Source: Acidobacteriota bacterium
Lineage (GTDB): Bacteria > Acidobacteriota > Thermoanaerobaculia > Thermoanaerobaculales > Thermoanaerobaculaceae
Assembly: GCA_016213675.1 (NCBI GenBank)
Contig: JACQZW010000045.1
Location: 1-64,000 of the forward strand
Direction: 5' to 3'
Length of the DNA stretch: 64,000 nucleotides
Both the position numbers and the translations under genes were made by a program. Under the pieces are notes generated by a model. That model had not been told where the DNA came from and searched no databases. It saw only the letters and a program-made list of their open reading frames with translations. How positions within the stretch are numbered: position 1 is the first letter of the stretch; each line of letters begins with the position of its first letter. Below, one piece after another: positions 35,460-44,077 of the stretch.

Positions 35460-35839
35460 CAAGCACTCTCCTTCTTCTCGACGTGACATTGCCAGCAGTA
35501 GGGGGAAACCGCCAGGTAGTTGTGGCAGGCGTCGCAGAACTCCTTCTTGTTGGGATGGCAGGACAGGCAGGTGTTGGTCAGGCTCATGTTGACCGTCTTG
35601 CCCCTGGCGTCCATGTATGTCCTGGTGCCCTCGCGGACGACCGTGTCCCGCCAGGTGTTGAGCAGCTCCATGTGGGTCGACCTGATCGTTTCCCGAGGCG
35701 CGACGCACTCTTTCTCTTGCGTCACGATCTTGGGCTGCGGAGCCGCAGCCGTTCCGCCGACCGCGTTGTGCCAAAACGGAAGCAGGGCGAGTACCAAGAA
35801 GACCGCCAGACCCGTGAGGATCTTCCCCCCGTCATGCAT
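35459..35839 (-). CDS. dsrJ: DsrJ, triheme cytochrome c
   Basis: A 126-residue membrane-anchored cytochrome with an N-terminal hydrophobic helix (ILTGLAVFLVLALLPFW) and three heme motifs: CLSCH, CDACH and CWQCH. The additional Cys in KECVAPRE is the likely axial Cys ligand known for the unusual His/Cys heme of DsrJ. It overlaps the dsrK end by 8 bases. It faces the periplasm and may connect with a periplasmic sulfur or electron-transfer reaction. Confidence 0.95.
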   Translation of the reverse strand: MHDGGKILTGLAVFLVLALLPFWHNAVGGTAAAPQPKIVTQEKECVAPRETIRSTHMELLNTWRDTVVREGTRTYMDARGKTVNMSLTNTCLSCHPNKKEFCDACHNYLAVSPYCWQCHVEKKESA

Positions 35840-37451
35840 GGTCAGCGCCCTCCCTTGCCGCTATCGGCGTACCCCGCAGGTCCGTCGGGCGCTCGTTCTC
35901 GCCCGGCATGACCAACGCGTTGCCCAGAAGCTCGTGAACCCCCGACACGCCGACCTCCGGCGCCCAGTACTCACACAGGCCCGAGAGAGTCGCTCGGTCG
36001 ATCGCGCAGACGCACGACAGCGTGTTGACACCGTGCTTGTCCCGGACGTACCGCACCGCGCTGCCTCGCGGTAGGCCGCCGCGCAGGCGCATCTCCATGT
36101 TCTCGTCGTTGCCCAGTCCGGCTCCGCCCGCGCAGCAGAACGTCTGCTCGCGGATGGTGTTCTCGGGCATCTCGAAGAAGTGGTTGCACGCCGCCTTGAG
36201 CACGTAACGCGGCTCCTCGAAGAGCCCCATCGCCCGCGCGGGGTTGCACGAGTCGTGGAATGTGACCCGCCGGTGGTCGTTGCGCGACGGGTCCAGCTTG
36301 AGCTTTCCGTTCTTGATGAGGTCCGCGGTGAACTCGCAGATGTGGATGATCTTGGCGGACCGGGCGTTGTCGAAGACCGTCCCGGTGATCGGGCTCTTCG
36401 GTACCTCGAGGAAGTCGACGGGCCCGTTCATGGTGTTCATGTACTGGTGGAGCACCCGCCACATGTGCCCGCACTCGCCGCCGATCAACCACTTGACGCC
36501 GAGCCGTTTGGCCTCGTGGTACACCTTGTAGTTGAGCTTCTTGATGGTGTCGTGCGAGGTGAACAAACCGAAGTTGCCGCCCTCCGACGCGTAGGCCGAC
36601 AGGGTGATGTCGAGGTCGAGGTACTTGAAGAGCAGCATGTACCCCATGAAGGTGTAGATCCCGGGATCTGCGAAGTAGTCCGCCGACGGGATGACGAAGA
36701 GGATCTCGGCTCCCTTGCGGTTGATCGACGGCTCGCAGCGGACGCCCGTGATGTCCGCCAGCTCGTCCATCAGGAAGTCGATGTTGTCCTTGAACGTGTG
36801 TGGCTCGATGCCCAGGTGGTTTCCGGTCCGATGGCAGTTGGCGACCGGCTCCATGACCCAGTTGATGTTGAGGCCGACGAGGTTCAGCAGCTCGCGGGCC
36901 AGCATCGTGATCTCGGCGGTGTCGATGCCGTAGGGGCAGAACACCGAGCACCGACGGCACTCGGTGCACTGGAAGAAGTAGTAGAACCACTCCTTCAGAA
37001 CCTCGGGCGTCAGCTTGCGGCTGCCCCCGAGGGCGCCGAGAAGCTTCCCCGTCGTCGTGAAGTCCTGCCGGTAGATCGACCGCAGGAGCTCGGCGCGCAG
37101 CACCGGCATGTTCTTGGGATCGCCGGACCCGATGTAGAAGTGGCACTTGTCCGCGCACGCCCCGCAGCGCACGCAGATGTCCATGAAGACCTTGAGCGAC
37201 CGGTACTTCTCGAGGCGCTCCTTGAAGCCGTCGTGGATGATCTTCTCCCAGCCCTCGGGGAGCTGCCAGTCGGCGTCGGTCGGCGACCAGTCGCGCGGGT
37301 TTGGAAACCCCATGTACTGCAGGTTCTTGGCCTTGCCCGGGTAGGACCAGGTCCCCTTACGAGCCTCGAAGTCGACGCTGGGGTCGGTCCAGTCCCGCTT
37401 CGGCGGGGCGTAGTCAATCTGCAGCAACTGCTCTTCTGTCTTGTGCCCCAT
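35832..37451 (-). CDS. dsrK: DsrK, HdrD-like catalytic iron-sulfur subunit
   Basis: A 539-residue cytoplasmic-side subunit that reduces the DsrC trisulfide. Two 4Fe-4S motifs (CVRCGACADKCHF and CTECRRCSVFCPYG) and the HdrD-type site (HDSCNPARAMG, then CCAGGAGLG) bind the catalytic noncubane cluster. It starts MGHKTEEQLLQIDYAPPKRDW at ATG 37451, with GGGAGTGAGCG upstream, 3 bases behind dsrM. Its length and order match known DsrK proteins. Confidence 0.96.
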   Translation of the reverse strand: MGHKTEEQLLQIDYAPPKRDWTDPSVDFEARKGTWSYPGKAKNLQYMGFPNPRDWSPTDADWQLPEGWEKIIHDGFKERLEKYRSLKVFMDICVRCGACADKCHFYIGSGDPKNMPVLRAELLRSIYRQDFTTTGKLLGALGGSRKLTPEVLKEWFYYFFQCTECRRCSVFCPYGIDTAEITMLARELLNLVGLNINWVMEPVANCHRTGNHLGIEPHTFKDNIDFLMDELADITGVRCEPSINRKGAEILFVIPSADYFADPGIYTFMGYMLLFKYLDLDITLSAYASEGGNFGLFTSHDTIKKLNYKVYHEAKRLGVKWLIGGECGHMWRVLHQYMNTMNGPVDFLEVPKSPITGTVFDNARSAKIIHICEFTADLIKNGKLKLDPSRNDHRRVTFHDSCNPARAMGLFEEPRYVLKAACNHFFEMPENTIREQTFCCAGGAGLGNDENMEMRLRGGLPRGSAVRYVRDKHGVNTLSCVCAIDRATLSGLCEYWAPEVGVSGVHELLGNALVMPGENERPTDLRGTPIAAREGADHA

Positions 37452-37454
37452 CGC

Positions 37455-38447
37455 TCACTCCCGGTCCAGCGGAAGTCCCGCGGCCTTCATCTTGTCGTGG
37501 AACTCCTCCTCCCACTCGGCGTAGGTGTGGCCGACGATCGGCGGGTTCCACGGGTTCAGGTGGCGCACCGCGCGGTTGTTGTTGGCCAGGTTGCGCGTCG
37601 GCGAGAGGAAGACTCCAGCCATGTGAACCAGTTTGGAGAACGGGAAGTACGCGAGCAGCGCGCTGACCAGGAAGAGGTGCACGTAGAACAGCGGCCCGAC
37701 TCCCTGGGGGACGGCCGGATGGAAGTTCACGAGCCCGATGGCCAGCTCCTTGACCCTGACGATGTCGACCTTCCACAGATGCCGCATGCCGATCCCGGTC
37801 AGCGCGATCCCGAGCAGCAGGAAGAGCGGGAAGTAGTCGGCGGGAAGCGAGAGATAGCGCATCCTCGCATCGACCAGCCGACGTGCCAGCAGGTAGCCGA
37901 GCCCGGCGATGAGGCCGAAGCTGGTCAGGAAGAACACCGGCACACCGACCTGGAAGAACCCATCGAGCCCCTGCAAGACGGCGATCACCTTCGGCACCGG
38001 TTCGACGAAGAAGCGGTAGTGCCGGAGGAACACCGCCAGGAACGAGTAGTGGAACAGGAGCGCCCCGGCCCATAGCCACTTGTCGGAGCTGTAGACCAGT
38101 CGCCCGCCAGGCTTCAGCTCCGCCCGGGTGTTGCGGAAGAGCGAGCGGAAGGTGAGCACCTCGAGCGCCATGCGTCCGACGGCACCCAGGCTGGACGACG
38201 GGTTGTCCAGCGGCGAGAATCGGATGAACGACAGCGAACGCTCCTGGCCACACGTGGTGGGGATCCGGAACGGAACTGCCGATCTCGCCCAACCGATGAC
38301 CCGGGCGCCGATTCCAACGACGAACACGGCGATGGCCACGTACGGCGCCACGATGGCGAGGAACGCCTGCATCGCCGGGGACTGTCCCCCGGCCCACGCA
38401 ATCCCCGCCAGCACTCCCACTGCGACCAGGGCCAACACGATCCTCAT
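37455..38447 (-). CDS. dsrM: DsrM, NarI-like cytochrome b subunit
   Basis: A 330-residue membrane protein with about six helices and a NarI-type domain (LLFHYSFLAVFLRHYRFF, LVHMAGVFLSPTRN) holding two hemes b. It oxidises menaquinol and passes electrons to DsrK. ATG 38447 overlaps the preceding stop (ATGA). The C-terminal soluble tail HTYAEWEEEFHDKMK is typical of DsrM. Confidence 0.95.
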   Translation of the reverse strand: MRIVLALVAVGVLAGIAWAGGQSPAMQAFLAIVAPYVAIAVFVVGIGARVIGWARSAVPFRIPTTCGQERSLSFIRFSPLDNPSSSLGAVGRMALEVLTFRSLFRNTRAELKPGGRLVYSSDKWLWAGALLFHYSFLAVFLRHYRFFVEPVPKVIAVLQGLDGFFQVGVPVFFLTSFGLIAGLGYLLARRLVDARMRYLSLPADYFPLFLLLGIALTGIGMRHLWKVDIVRVKELAIGLVNFHPAVPQGVGPLFYVHLFLVSALLAYFPFSKLVHMAGVFLSPTRNLANNNRAVRHLNPWNPPIVGHTYAEWEEEFHDKMKAAGLPLDRE

Positions 38448-39019
38448 TCTTCCCGGCCTCCCTTCACGTGAACCGGCCGCCGCCCCGTCACGGGGCGACC
38501 GCACGAGTCGTCGTCCTCCTCGACCGCGCCCGCGCGCTTGAGCAGCGAGTACGTCCTCGCCGTCACGTCACGGTTGCGGATCTCCCAAATCCGCTCGCGA
38601 GCCGCCGCGTAGAGTTCGAAGCTCGCAAGTCCGAGTGCATCCACCCACGACTCGAGAAAGACGCCATCCTGCGCGAGCTTCTCGGAACAACCGGCCTCGG
38701 CGAGTACGGTCCGAACCACCTGCTTGAGCTCGAAGACGAAGCGGAGCGCCGCGGCCGGCCCCAACCCCTGCACCGCCCTGATGCGCACAATGTCGTCGAG
38801 GGGCCCCCGCAACGAGGCGGGGTCGGCCCCTGCCAGAAAACCGTCGGCGAGTGCGCCGATGGCGCCGGCGATCGTCGCACCGACGGGGTTGCGGAAGGGG
38901 TCCGTGGACTTCAGGAAGAACCCCTGGGCTTCGGCCGGATAGCTGGCCATCGCAGCGTCGAGCCAGGACTCGACGAGACGTTCCCGATGGTCGGCGAGGA
39001 CGGCGAGCAGCGCCCTCAA
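38444..39019 (-). CDS. RsbRD N-terminal domain protein
   Basis: About 191 residues, all helical, resembling the RsbRD_N domain (VESWLDAAMASYPAEAQGFF, TDPFRNPVGATIAGAI). The domain has a globin-like fold and sits upstream of dsrM in several sulfate reducers; its role there is unknown. TTG 39019 is chosen because GGAG lies 6 bases upstream; GTG 39076 in the same frame lacks a ribosome site but is possible. It is the first gene of the dsrMKJOP operon, behind the sigma54 promoter at 39161-39175. A sensory or assembly role for the complex is a guess. Confidence 0.75.
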   Translation of the reverse strand: MRALLAVLADHRERLVESWLDAAMASYPAEAQGFFLKSTDPFRNPVGATIAGAIGALADGFLAGADPASLRGPLDDIVRIRAVQGLGPAAALRFVFELKQVVRTVLAEAGCSEKLAQDGVFLESWVDALGLASFELYAAARERIWEIRNRDVTARTYSLLKRAGAVEEDDDSCGRPVTGRRPVHVKGGREE

Positions 39020-39160
39020 ACCAGGCTCCGGTGTCCTGCGCGAGGACTGCGCCCGCGGGTACCTCGGCGCCGGCACGCACCGTCCGGGAGTTGCCGCCGT
39101 TGACCGTGCATCCAGCTCACCCCCCTGGCCCCGAGCACTCGAGCCGCACTGCCCGCAGAA

Positions 39161-39175
39161 GCAACCCTTGTGCCA
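39161..39175 (-). promoter_or_regulatory. Sigma54 promoter of the dsrMKJOP operon
   Basis: Minus-strand TGGCAC-N5-TTGC followed by TT, a perfect match to the -24/-12 consensus. A 21-base block around it is identical to the dsrAB promoter at 47281-47295. Predicted start near 39149, about 130 bases before the first gene. Confidence 0.88.
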
Positions 39176-39267
39176 CCGTTCACATCCTCGCCGTCGAATC
39201 GGAACCCAAAGCGGACGAACCCCTTGGCTGGCCGGCTGAGCGAAACGACCGATTCGATCGGCCGCTC

Positions 39268-39283
39268 GTTACGGCCTCGTAAC
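39268..39283. promoter_or_regulatory. Inverted repeat GTTAC-N6-GTAAC, predicted activator site (A)
   Basis: A perfect 5+5 inverted repeat centred about 102 bases upstream of the -24 GG of the dsrMKJOP sigma54 promoter, the normal place for an enhancer of an NtrC-type activator. Confidence 0.7.
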
Positions 39284-39520
39284 ATCAGGGGCCCACCCTC
39301 AGCGTCATGGATGTCACCCGCGAGGCGGTCCGAGTGCCCATCGTCGCGGCGTTGTTGGTTCATGGAGAAGTAGGGCCGGCTCGTAGCGGGTGGGTTACGG
39401 GATCCATCGCACGTCCTCGCGCCGACGCCCGGGACCGACGCCCGCGAATCCCGCCGCAGCCCCGTCACCGCGCGTCCCGAACGCTGACCGAAACGGCCTC
39501 CGGCTGTACGCGATGCACCA

Positions 39521-39547
39521 CCTCGCCCGGGGGCCACCCGGACGAGG
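39521..39547 (-). terminator. Hairpin downstream of dsrC
   Basis: Two 5-bp stem parts with one mismatch and a 5-base loop, starting 22 bases after the dsrC stop. No U-run follows, so it is either a Rho-assisted end or an mRNA-stabilising stem. Confidence 0.4.
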
Positions 39548-39569
39548 CGGCAATCACCTCGCGGGAGGC

Positions 39570-39887
39570 CTACACGCAGCCTGTCGGCTTCGGCAGGCCG
39601 GCGACCTTGCAGGCGCCCTTGGCCGGGCCGGAGGGGAAGAGCTCGTACACCTTCTTGAGGTCGAATCCGGTCTCCTTGCAGAGCTTGCGGATCATCGGCG
39701 CGACCCCGTACTGCAGGTAGTAGTTGCGCAGGTAATTGACGAGCTTCCAGTGTTCGTCGCCGAGGTCCGTGACTCCCTCGGTGGTGGCCAGGGCCGCCGC
39801 GACATCCTGGTTCCAGACCTCCGGTGTTTCCATGAAGCCGTCTTCGTCGACCGCGATCGAAACGCTACCGTGCGTGAACGTTGGCAT
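39570..39887 (-). CDS. dsrC: DsrC, sulfur-carrier substrate of DsrAB
   Basis: A 105-residue protein starting MPTFTHGSVSIAVDEDGF with AAGGAGG before ATG 39887. The flexible C-terminal arm CKVAGLPKPTGCV has both catalytic Cys (about 93 and 104, the second next to last). It is therefore a true DsrC that forms the trisulfide with sulfite sulfur on DsrAB, not a TusE- or RspA-like relative lacking a Cys. Last gene of the dsrA operon, 37 bases behind a TPR gene. Confidence 0.97.
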   Translation of the reverse strand: MPTFTHGSVSIAVDEDGFMETPEVWNQDVAAALATTEGVTDLGDEHWKLVNYLRNYYLQYGVAPMIRKLCKETGFDLKKVYELFPSGPAKGACKVAGLPKPTGCV

Positions 39888-39924
39888 ACCTTTCCTCCTT
39901 AGCTTTCCGAGACGGGGTTCGCCT

Positions 39925-40479
39925 CTATCCACCGATCTCGAGAACGGGCACCGGCTCGTTCTCGGCTTTCTCCAGCGCCTTGAGGAAGTCCGGCTGCGGC
40001 GAGAATCCCAGCTCCGTCGCGATGGTGACGTGCTCGCGGCTTCCCTGCACGTCTCCGCAGGCGAGCTGACCGACCGCCAGGTAGTAGTGACCTCCGGCGT
40101 GCCGCGGATCGAGCTCGAGGACCCGCTGGAAGCAGGCCACGACCGCGTCGGGCTCGCCCAGGTAGAGGTGCCCGAGTCCCTCGTTGTAGTGCGCCTCCAC
40201 CATGTCCGGACTGCACGCCGACGCGGCCCGGTTGGCCTCGATGCAACCGTGGAAGTCCCAACGCGAGAGCAGGATGCCCCCGAGGTTCACATGCGCCCGC
40301 GCCAACGACGGGTCCAGCTCGATCGCCTTGCGCAGCGCCTGTTCCGCCTGTTGGAGGCGTCCAGCCTGGAGCAACGCAGTCCCCAGGTTGAGATGACAGG
40401 CGGCCGAGTCAGGGGCCGTCTCGACGGCTCTCTGGTGTCTGTCCACGCGCTCCATGGCGCTATGCACGTCGATCGTCAC
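39925..40479 (-). CDS. Small TPR protein in the dsr operon
   Basis: 184 residues, nearly all TPR units (AACHLNLGTALLQAGRLQQAEQAL, SLARAHVNLGGILL). No signal peptide. GTG 40479 is taken as start because GGGGGGAG precedes it; it overlaps the upstream gene by 20 bases. It lies directly before dsrC, so a chaperone or docking role for DsrC or DsrAB is conceivable but unproven. Confidence 0.75.
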   Translation of the reverse strand: MTIDVHSAMERVDRHQRAVETAPDSAACHLNLGTALLQAGRLQQAEQALRKAIELDPSLARAHVNLGGILLSRWDFHGCIEANRAASACSPDMVEAHYNEGLGHLYLGEPDAVVACFQRVLELDPRHAGGHYYLAVGQLACGDVQGSREHVTIATELGFSPQPDFLKALEKAENEPVPVLEIGG

Positions 40480-40933
40480 GTTCTCCCCCCTGGCCACAGT
40501 GTCGGAGACCCTCCTGCATGCGCTGCCCAGCCTGTTGCGGGCACCTCGTACCGACCAGCCTGGCCACCTCGACCAGCACTTCGTGCAGTCCGGGATCGGC
40601 GGAGAGCCTCATGAGGTCCGGCAGTACGTCGACCAGCATCTCGGGCCGCTCCTCGGCGATCGCGCGCAGGGTCTCCGGCGCGTACAGCGCGTTGGTGCCC
40701 GACTCGTCGTTCATCGCCCAGACCAGCCGACGTACGACCTCGCCGACCAGAACGGGATGGTGCCTCGCCGCCAGAGCAAGGCCCCGGGCAGCGGCACCTC
40801 GAAGCTCCCGGTCCGCGTCGTAGGTCATTCCGACCAGGATGCGGACCGTCCTGCGGTCCCTCGAGACGATCGTTTCCAGTTCATCGAAGCGGCGCTGGCG
40901 GACGGTCTCCACCACCTGTTCCCGCGTACTCAC
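40460..40933 (-). CDS. DVU0298-family HEAT-repeat protein
   Basis: 157 residues of helical repeats (ELRGAAARGLALAARHHPVLVGEVVRRLVWAM) like the DVU0298 family, conserved in many sulfate/sulfite reducers with unknown function. A C-terminal part with spaced Cys (TRCPQQAG, LRHCGQ) could bind a metal. GTG 40933 overlaps the dsrN stop (GTGA). Family naming is from memory of the pattern, so moderate confidence. Confidence 0.7.
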   Translation of the reverse strand: MSTREQVVETVRQRRFDELETIVSRDRRTVRILVGMTYDADRELRGAAARGLALAARHHPVLVGEVVRRLVWAMNDESGTNALYAPETLRAIAEERPEMLVDVLPDLMRLSADPGLHEVLVEVARLVGTRCPQQAGQRMQEGLRHCGQGGERDDRRA

Positions 40934-42318
40934 CACCCACCCCCGCGAGCCGCACGTACCAGTGCCGGCGCCCACTCTGGCGCGCCCAGCGCGTGAATGT
41001 GCGTGTAGCCCGCCACCACACCTCCCACCAGAATCCCGTCTCGCCCGTCCCCCACACCGACACCCCGGTCCAACGCCAGGACCGTCCGCACAGCGCCCGA
41101 ACCAACTCGGATCTTCGAATAGTGGAACTCGTGACCGCGGAGCTCGGCACCCCGCGGGAGGAACGGATTTTCGCCATCGACCCGCGCCGCCACGTAGCCG
41201 TGCCCTTGCGGCCGCGACGTCTGTTCGACCTCGATCGGGACCGCGCCGACCATCGGGTGCGCGACCGCGCCCACCACGAGCGCCCGGGCCAGGTACATCA
41301 GGCCACCGCACTCGGCCCACACGGGCAGTCCCTGCGCGATCCGTCTCGCCAAGTCCTCCCGCATCGGCAGATTGGCGGAGAGCTCGGCCGCGTAGACCTC
41401 GGGGAATCCCCCGCCGATGATCAGCGCGTCGACCCCGGGCAGCTCCGGATCGGAGATCGGCGAGAACGGGACCAGCTCGGCACCGGCCTGCTGGAGCGCC
41501 TCGAGGTTCTCGGGATAGTAGAACGAGAACGCCGCATCCCGAGGCACCCCGACCCTCACCCGACCCCGTTCCGGAACCTCCGGGCTCCGGTCCTGGCCCC
41601 GAGCCGGGAGCGGCGGCGCCTCCGCCGCCAGGGCCAGCACTGCGTCGATGTCGAGGTACCTCTCGATGAGCTCGCCGGCACGGTCGAGCATCGCCTGGGC
41701 GCGCGGATGCTCCGCCACGGTGACCAGCCCGAGGTGGCGACTGGGAAGGTCGAAATCGGGCACGCGGGGAATCGAGCCGAGGACGGGCAACCCCGTCGCC
41801 TCGCCGATCGCCGCCCGAATGACCTTCTCCTGTCGCGCCGTGCCGACCCGGTTGAGGATCACCCCACGCAGGTCCAGGCCGGGGTCGAGGGCCTGGCAGC
41901 CCAGCACGATCGCCGCCAACGTGCGCGTGACCTTGGCGGCATCGACCACGAGGATCACTGGCGCGCCGACGAGCTTGGCGAGCTCCGCAGTCGAATGGGA
42001 CCCAGCGGAGTCCAAGCCGTCGAACAGGCCCCGGTTCCCCTCGATCACCGCGACGTCCGCGCACTGGGCAGCCGCGCATAGGGACGAATGGATGGCACCT
42101 GCGGGCATCATGAACGTGTCGAGGTTGCGCCCCTCCCGGCCGGCCGCCGCCCCGAGCCACGCCGCGTCGATGTAGTCGGGTCCCTTCTTGAACGGTGCCA
42201 CCCGCAGGCCGCGCCGGGTCAGCGCACGGGTCAACCCGGAGGAGACGAGCGTCTTGCCCATGTCTCCCCCGAGGCCCGCGATGACGACGCGCGGCAGCGG
42301 AATGGCGGCTTCCGGCAC
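40930..42318 (-). CDS. dsrN: DsrN, cobyrinate a,c-diamide synthase family (siroheme amidation)
   Basis: A 462-residue CbiA/CobB-type enzyme. The N-terminal ATP-dependent synthetase has GGDMGKTLVSSGL and FKKGPDYIDAAWL. The C-terminal glutamine amidotransferase has IIGGGFPEVYAAEL and the nucleophile Cys in WAECGGLMYL; GHEFHYSKI is also seen. In dsr operons this protein is DsrN, which is thought to amidate siroheme for DsrAB. No other cobalamin genes are nearby, which supports that role over B12 synthesis. GTG 42318 with GGAG upstream, 10 bases behind dsrL. Confidence 0.92.
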   Translation of the reverse strand: MPEAAIPLPRVVIAGLGGDMGKTLVSSGLTRALTRRGLRVAPFKKGPDYIDAAWLGAAAGREGRNLDTFMMPAGAIHSSLCAAAQCADVAVIEGNRGLFDGLDSAGSHSTAELAKLVGAPVILVVDAAKVTRTLAAIVLGCQALDPGLDLRGVILNRVGTARQEKVIRAAIGEATGLPVLGSIPRVPDFDLPSRHLGLVTVAEHPRAQAMLDRAGELIERYLDIDAVLALAAEAPPLPARGQDRSPEVPERGRVRVGVPRDAAFSFYYPENLEALQQAGAELVPFSPISDPELPGVDALIIGGGFPEVYAAELSANLPMREDLARRIAQGLPVWAECGGLMYLARALVVGAVAHPMVGAVPIEVEQTSRPQGHGYVAARVDGENPFLPRGAELRGHEFHYSKIRVGSGAVRTVLALDRGVGVGDGRDGILVGGVVAGYTHIHALGAPEWAPALVRAARGGGW

Positions 42319-42328
42319 CCCTCGCTCC

Positions 42329-44047
42329 CTACACCATGTCCAGGAAGCCGCAAGGGCACTCTTCAGCGCACTTCTTGCAGCCGTCGCACACCTCGAGCTT
42401 GACCTTGTAGTAGTGGCCGAGGTGCGGATCCGGAACCTTCACGAAACAGCCGGCCTGGCAGTACATCCAGCACTTCTCGCAGGCGAAGCACTTGCCGCAC
42501 GAGAAGCACCGTGTCGCCTCGTCCACCATGGCCTCGAAGGAGATTCCGTAGTCGATCTCCTCCATCGGCTTGGCGAGCCGCTCCTCGGGGGCGCGCACCG
42601 CCCGCACGGCCCGGGCCTTGGCCTCGTAGTGGTCCATCTTGATCTTTTCGGGACCGACCGAGGGTCGGGCCGGCGGCGCCTTCGGCTCCTCGCCGCGCAA
42701 CGCCGCATGGATCGACTCGGCTGCCTTGCGACCCTGGCCGATCGAGATGGTGGCGAGACCGAGGCCGATGTTGTCGCCCCCGGTCCAGATCCCCTGCACG
42801 CCGGTCCGACCCCAGTCGTCGGACGACAGCCACCGCTTGCCGAGCTCCGCGGACCCCAGCCTGGCCAGGTCGGGCTCCTGACTGACCGCCACGATGATCG
42901 TCTCGATGGGCAGCTCGTAGGTATCCCCCTCGATCGGCACCGGAGCCCGCCGTCCGGACGCATCGGGCTCGCCGAGCTGCATGCGCTGAACGACCATCGC
43001 GCGGACCTGTCCATCTGCACCGCGCAGCACCTCCATGGGAGCCGCGAGGTACTCGATCTTGACGCCTTCTTCGAGGGCTTCCTCGATCTCTCGCTCGATC
43101 GCCGGCATCTCGGTGCGGGTGCGCCGGTACAGGATGGTGACCTCGGCACCCAGCCGCCGCGACATCGCCGCCGAGTCCATCGTGACCCGCTTGGAGACGC
43201 GCGCCGCATCGATGGCCGTGTCGCCACCGCCGATCACCACGACGTTCCCGCCGATCTCGACGCGCCGGCCGGCGTTGACGTGGTTCAAGAACTCGGTCCC
43301 GGTCCAGACGCCGGGGCCTTCTTCGCCCTGGACCCCGAGGTTCTTGCCCTGGTGAGCCCCGATGCCGACGAAGACCGCCTGGTACTGCGCACGGAGCTCC
43401 TCGAAGGTGATGTCCTTGCCGACCGCGGTGTTGCAGCGGATCTCGACGCCGAGCTCGGCGATCTTCGCCACCTCGGCGTCGATGACGTGGCGCGGCAGCC
43501 GGTACTCGGGAATGCCGTAGCGCAACATGCCGCCGGCGTGCGGCAGGCTCTCGAACACCGTCACCTTGTAGCCGCGGCGGGCGAGCTGGTAGGCGCACGA
43601 CAGCCCTGCCGGCCCGGCTCCGATGACTGCAACCTTCTCGCCGAAGGGACCGCCAGCATCGAGGGTCGGCAGCGGCAGCTTCTTCTCGATCCCCCAGTCG
43701 CCGATCGACCGCTCCACCGAGTTGATCGCCACTGCACCGTCCTTCTCCTTGCGGTTGCAATGGCTCTCGCACGGATGCGGGCAGACCCGGCCCATGACCG
43801 CCGGGAAAGGGTTGGTCTCGACCTCGATGTACCACGCCCGCCGCATCGCCTCGTCGAGGTCGTATCCCAGCTTGTCCCGCAGCGCGATGGTGGTCAGCCA
43901 CCCGCGGATGTCATTCCCGCTCGGGCAGTTGCCGATACAGGGTGCGGTCTTCTCGACCTGCTGCGGACGCAGCGAGGAGATCTGCGTCGCACCGCTCCCG
44001 CCCAGGCGAATCGGTGGCTTCTTGTCGACCGACTTCAGCAGCCCCAT
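42329..44047 (-). CDS. dsrL: DsrL, NAD(P)H-linked iron-sulfur flavoprotein
   Basis: 572 residues of the GltD type. N-terminal Cys motifs CIGNCPSGNDI and CPHPCESHCNR, FAD site VAVIGAGPAGLSCAYQLARRG, nucleotide site VVVIGGGDTAIDAAR. The C-terminus has ferredoxin groups CFSCGKCFACEKCWMYC and CDGCKKCAEECPCGF. DsrL exchanges electrons between NAD(P)H and DsrAB; it is essential in sulfur oxidisers, and a second type is found in reductive dsr clusters with dsrD. Co-occurrence with dsrD here points to the reductive type (DsrL-2). Confidence 0.93.
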   Translation of the reverse strand: MGLLKSVDKKPPIRLGGSGATQISSLRPQQVEKTAPCIGNCPSGNDIRGWLTTIALRDKLGYDLDEAMRRAWYIEVETNPFPAVMGRVCPHPCESHCNRKEKDGAVAINSVERSIGDWGIEKKLPLPTLDAGGPFGEKVAVIGAGPAGLSCAYQLARRGYKVTVFESLPHAGGMLRYGIPEYRLPRHVIDAEVAKIAELGVEIRCNTAVGKDITFEELRAQYQAVFVGIGAHQGKNLGVQGEEGPGVWTGTEFLNHVNAGRRVEIGGNVVVIGGGDTAIDAARVSKRVTMDSAAMSRRLGAEVTILYRRTRTEMPAIEREIEEALEEGVKIEYLAAPMEVLRGADGQVRAMVVQRMQLGEPDASGRRAPVPIEGDTYELPIETIIVAVSQEPDLARLGSAELGKRWLSSDDWGRTGVQGIWTGGDNIGLGLATISIGQGRKAAESIHAALRGEEPKAPPARPSVGPEKIKMDHYEAKARAVRAVRAPEERLAKPMEEIDYGISFEAMVDEATRCFSCGKCFACEKCWMYCQAGCFVKVPDPHLGHYYKVKLEVCDGCKKCAEECPCGFLDMV

Positions 44048-44077
44048 ACATCCCCCCTTTCACGAGTTGCCGGCGGC

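Larger units (their letters stand above)
39020..39569. other. 550-base regulatory region between dsrC and the dsrMKJOP operon
   Basis: No gene is supported here on either strand. It carries the hairpin after dsrC, inverted repeat A and the sigma54 promoter of the next operon. Everything between about 39290 and 39510 is unassigned. Confidence 0.6.

Noticed and set aside
36180-38075. 631-codon open frame on the plus strand
   Set aside because: It is antisense to dsrK and dsrM, whose products are unmistakable; long antisense frames are expected at this GC content.
40930-42318. Cobalamin biosynthesis role for the CbiA-type gene
   Set aside because: No other B12 gene is in the window and the gene is embedded in a dsr operon, so DsrN is preferred.
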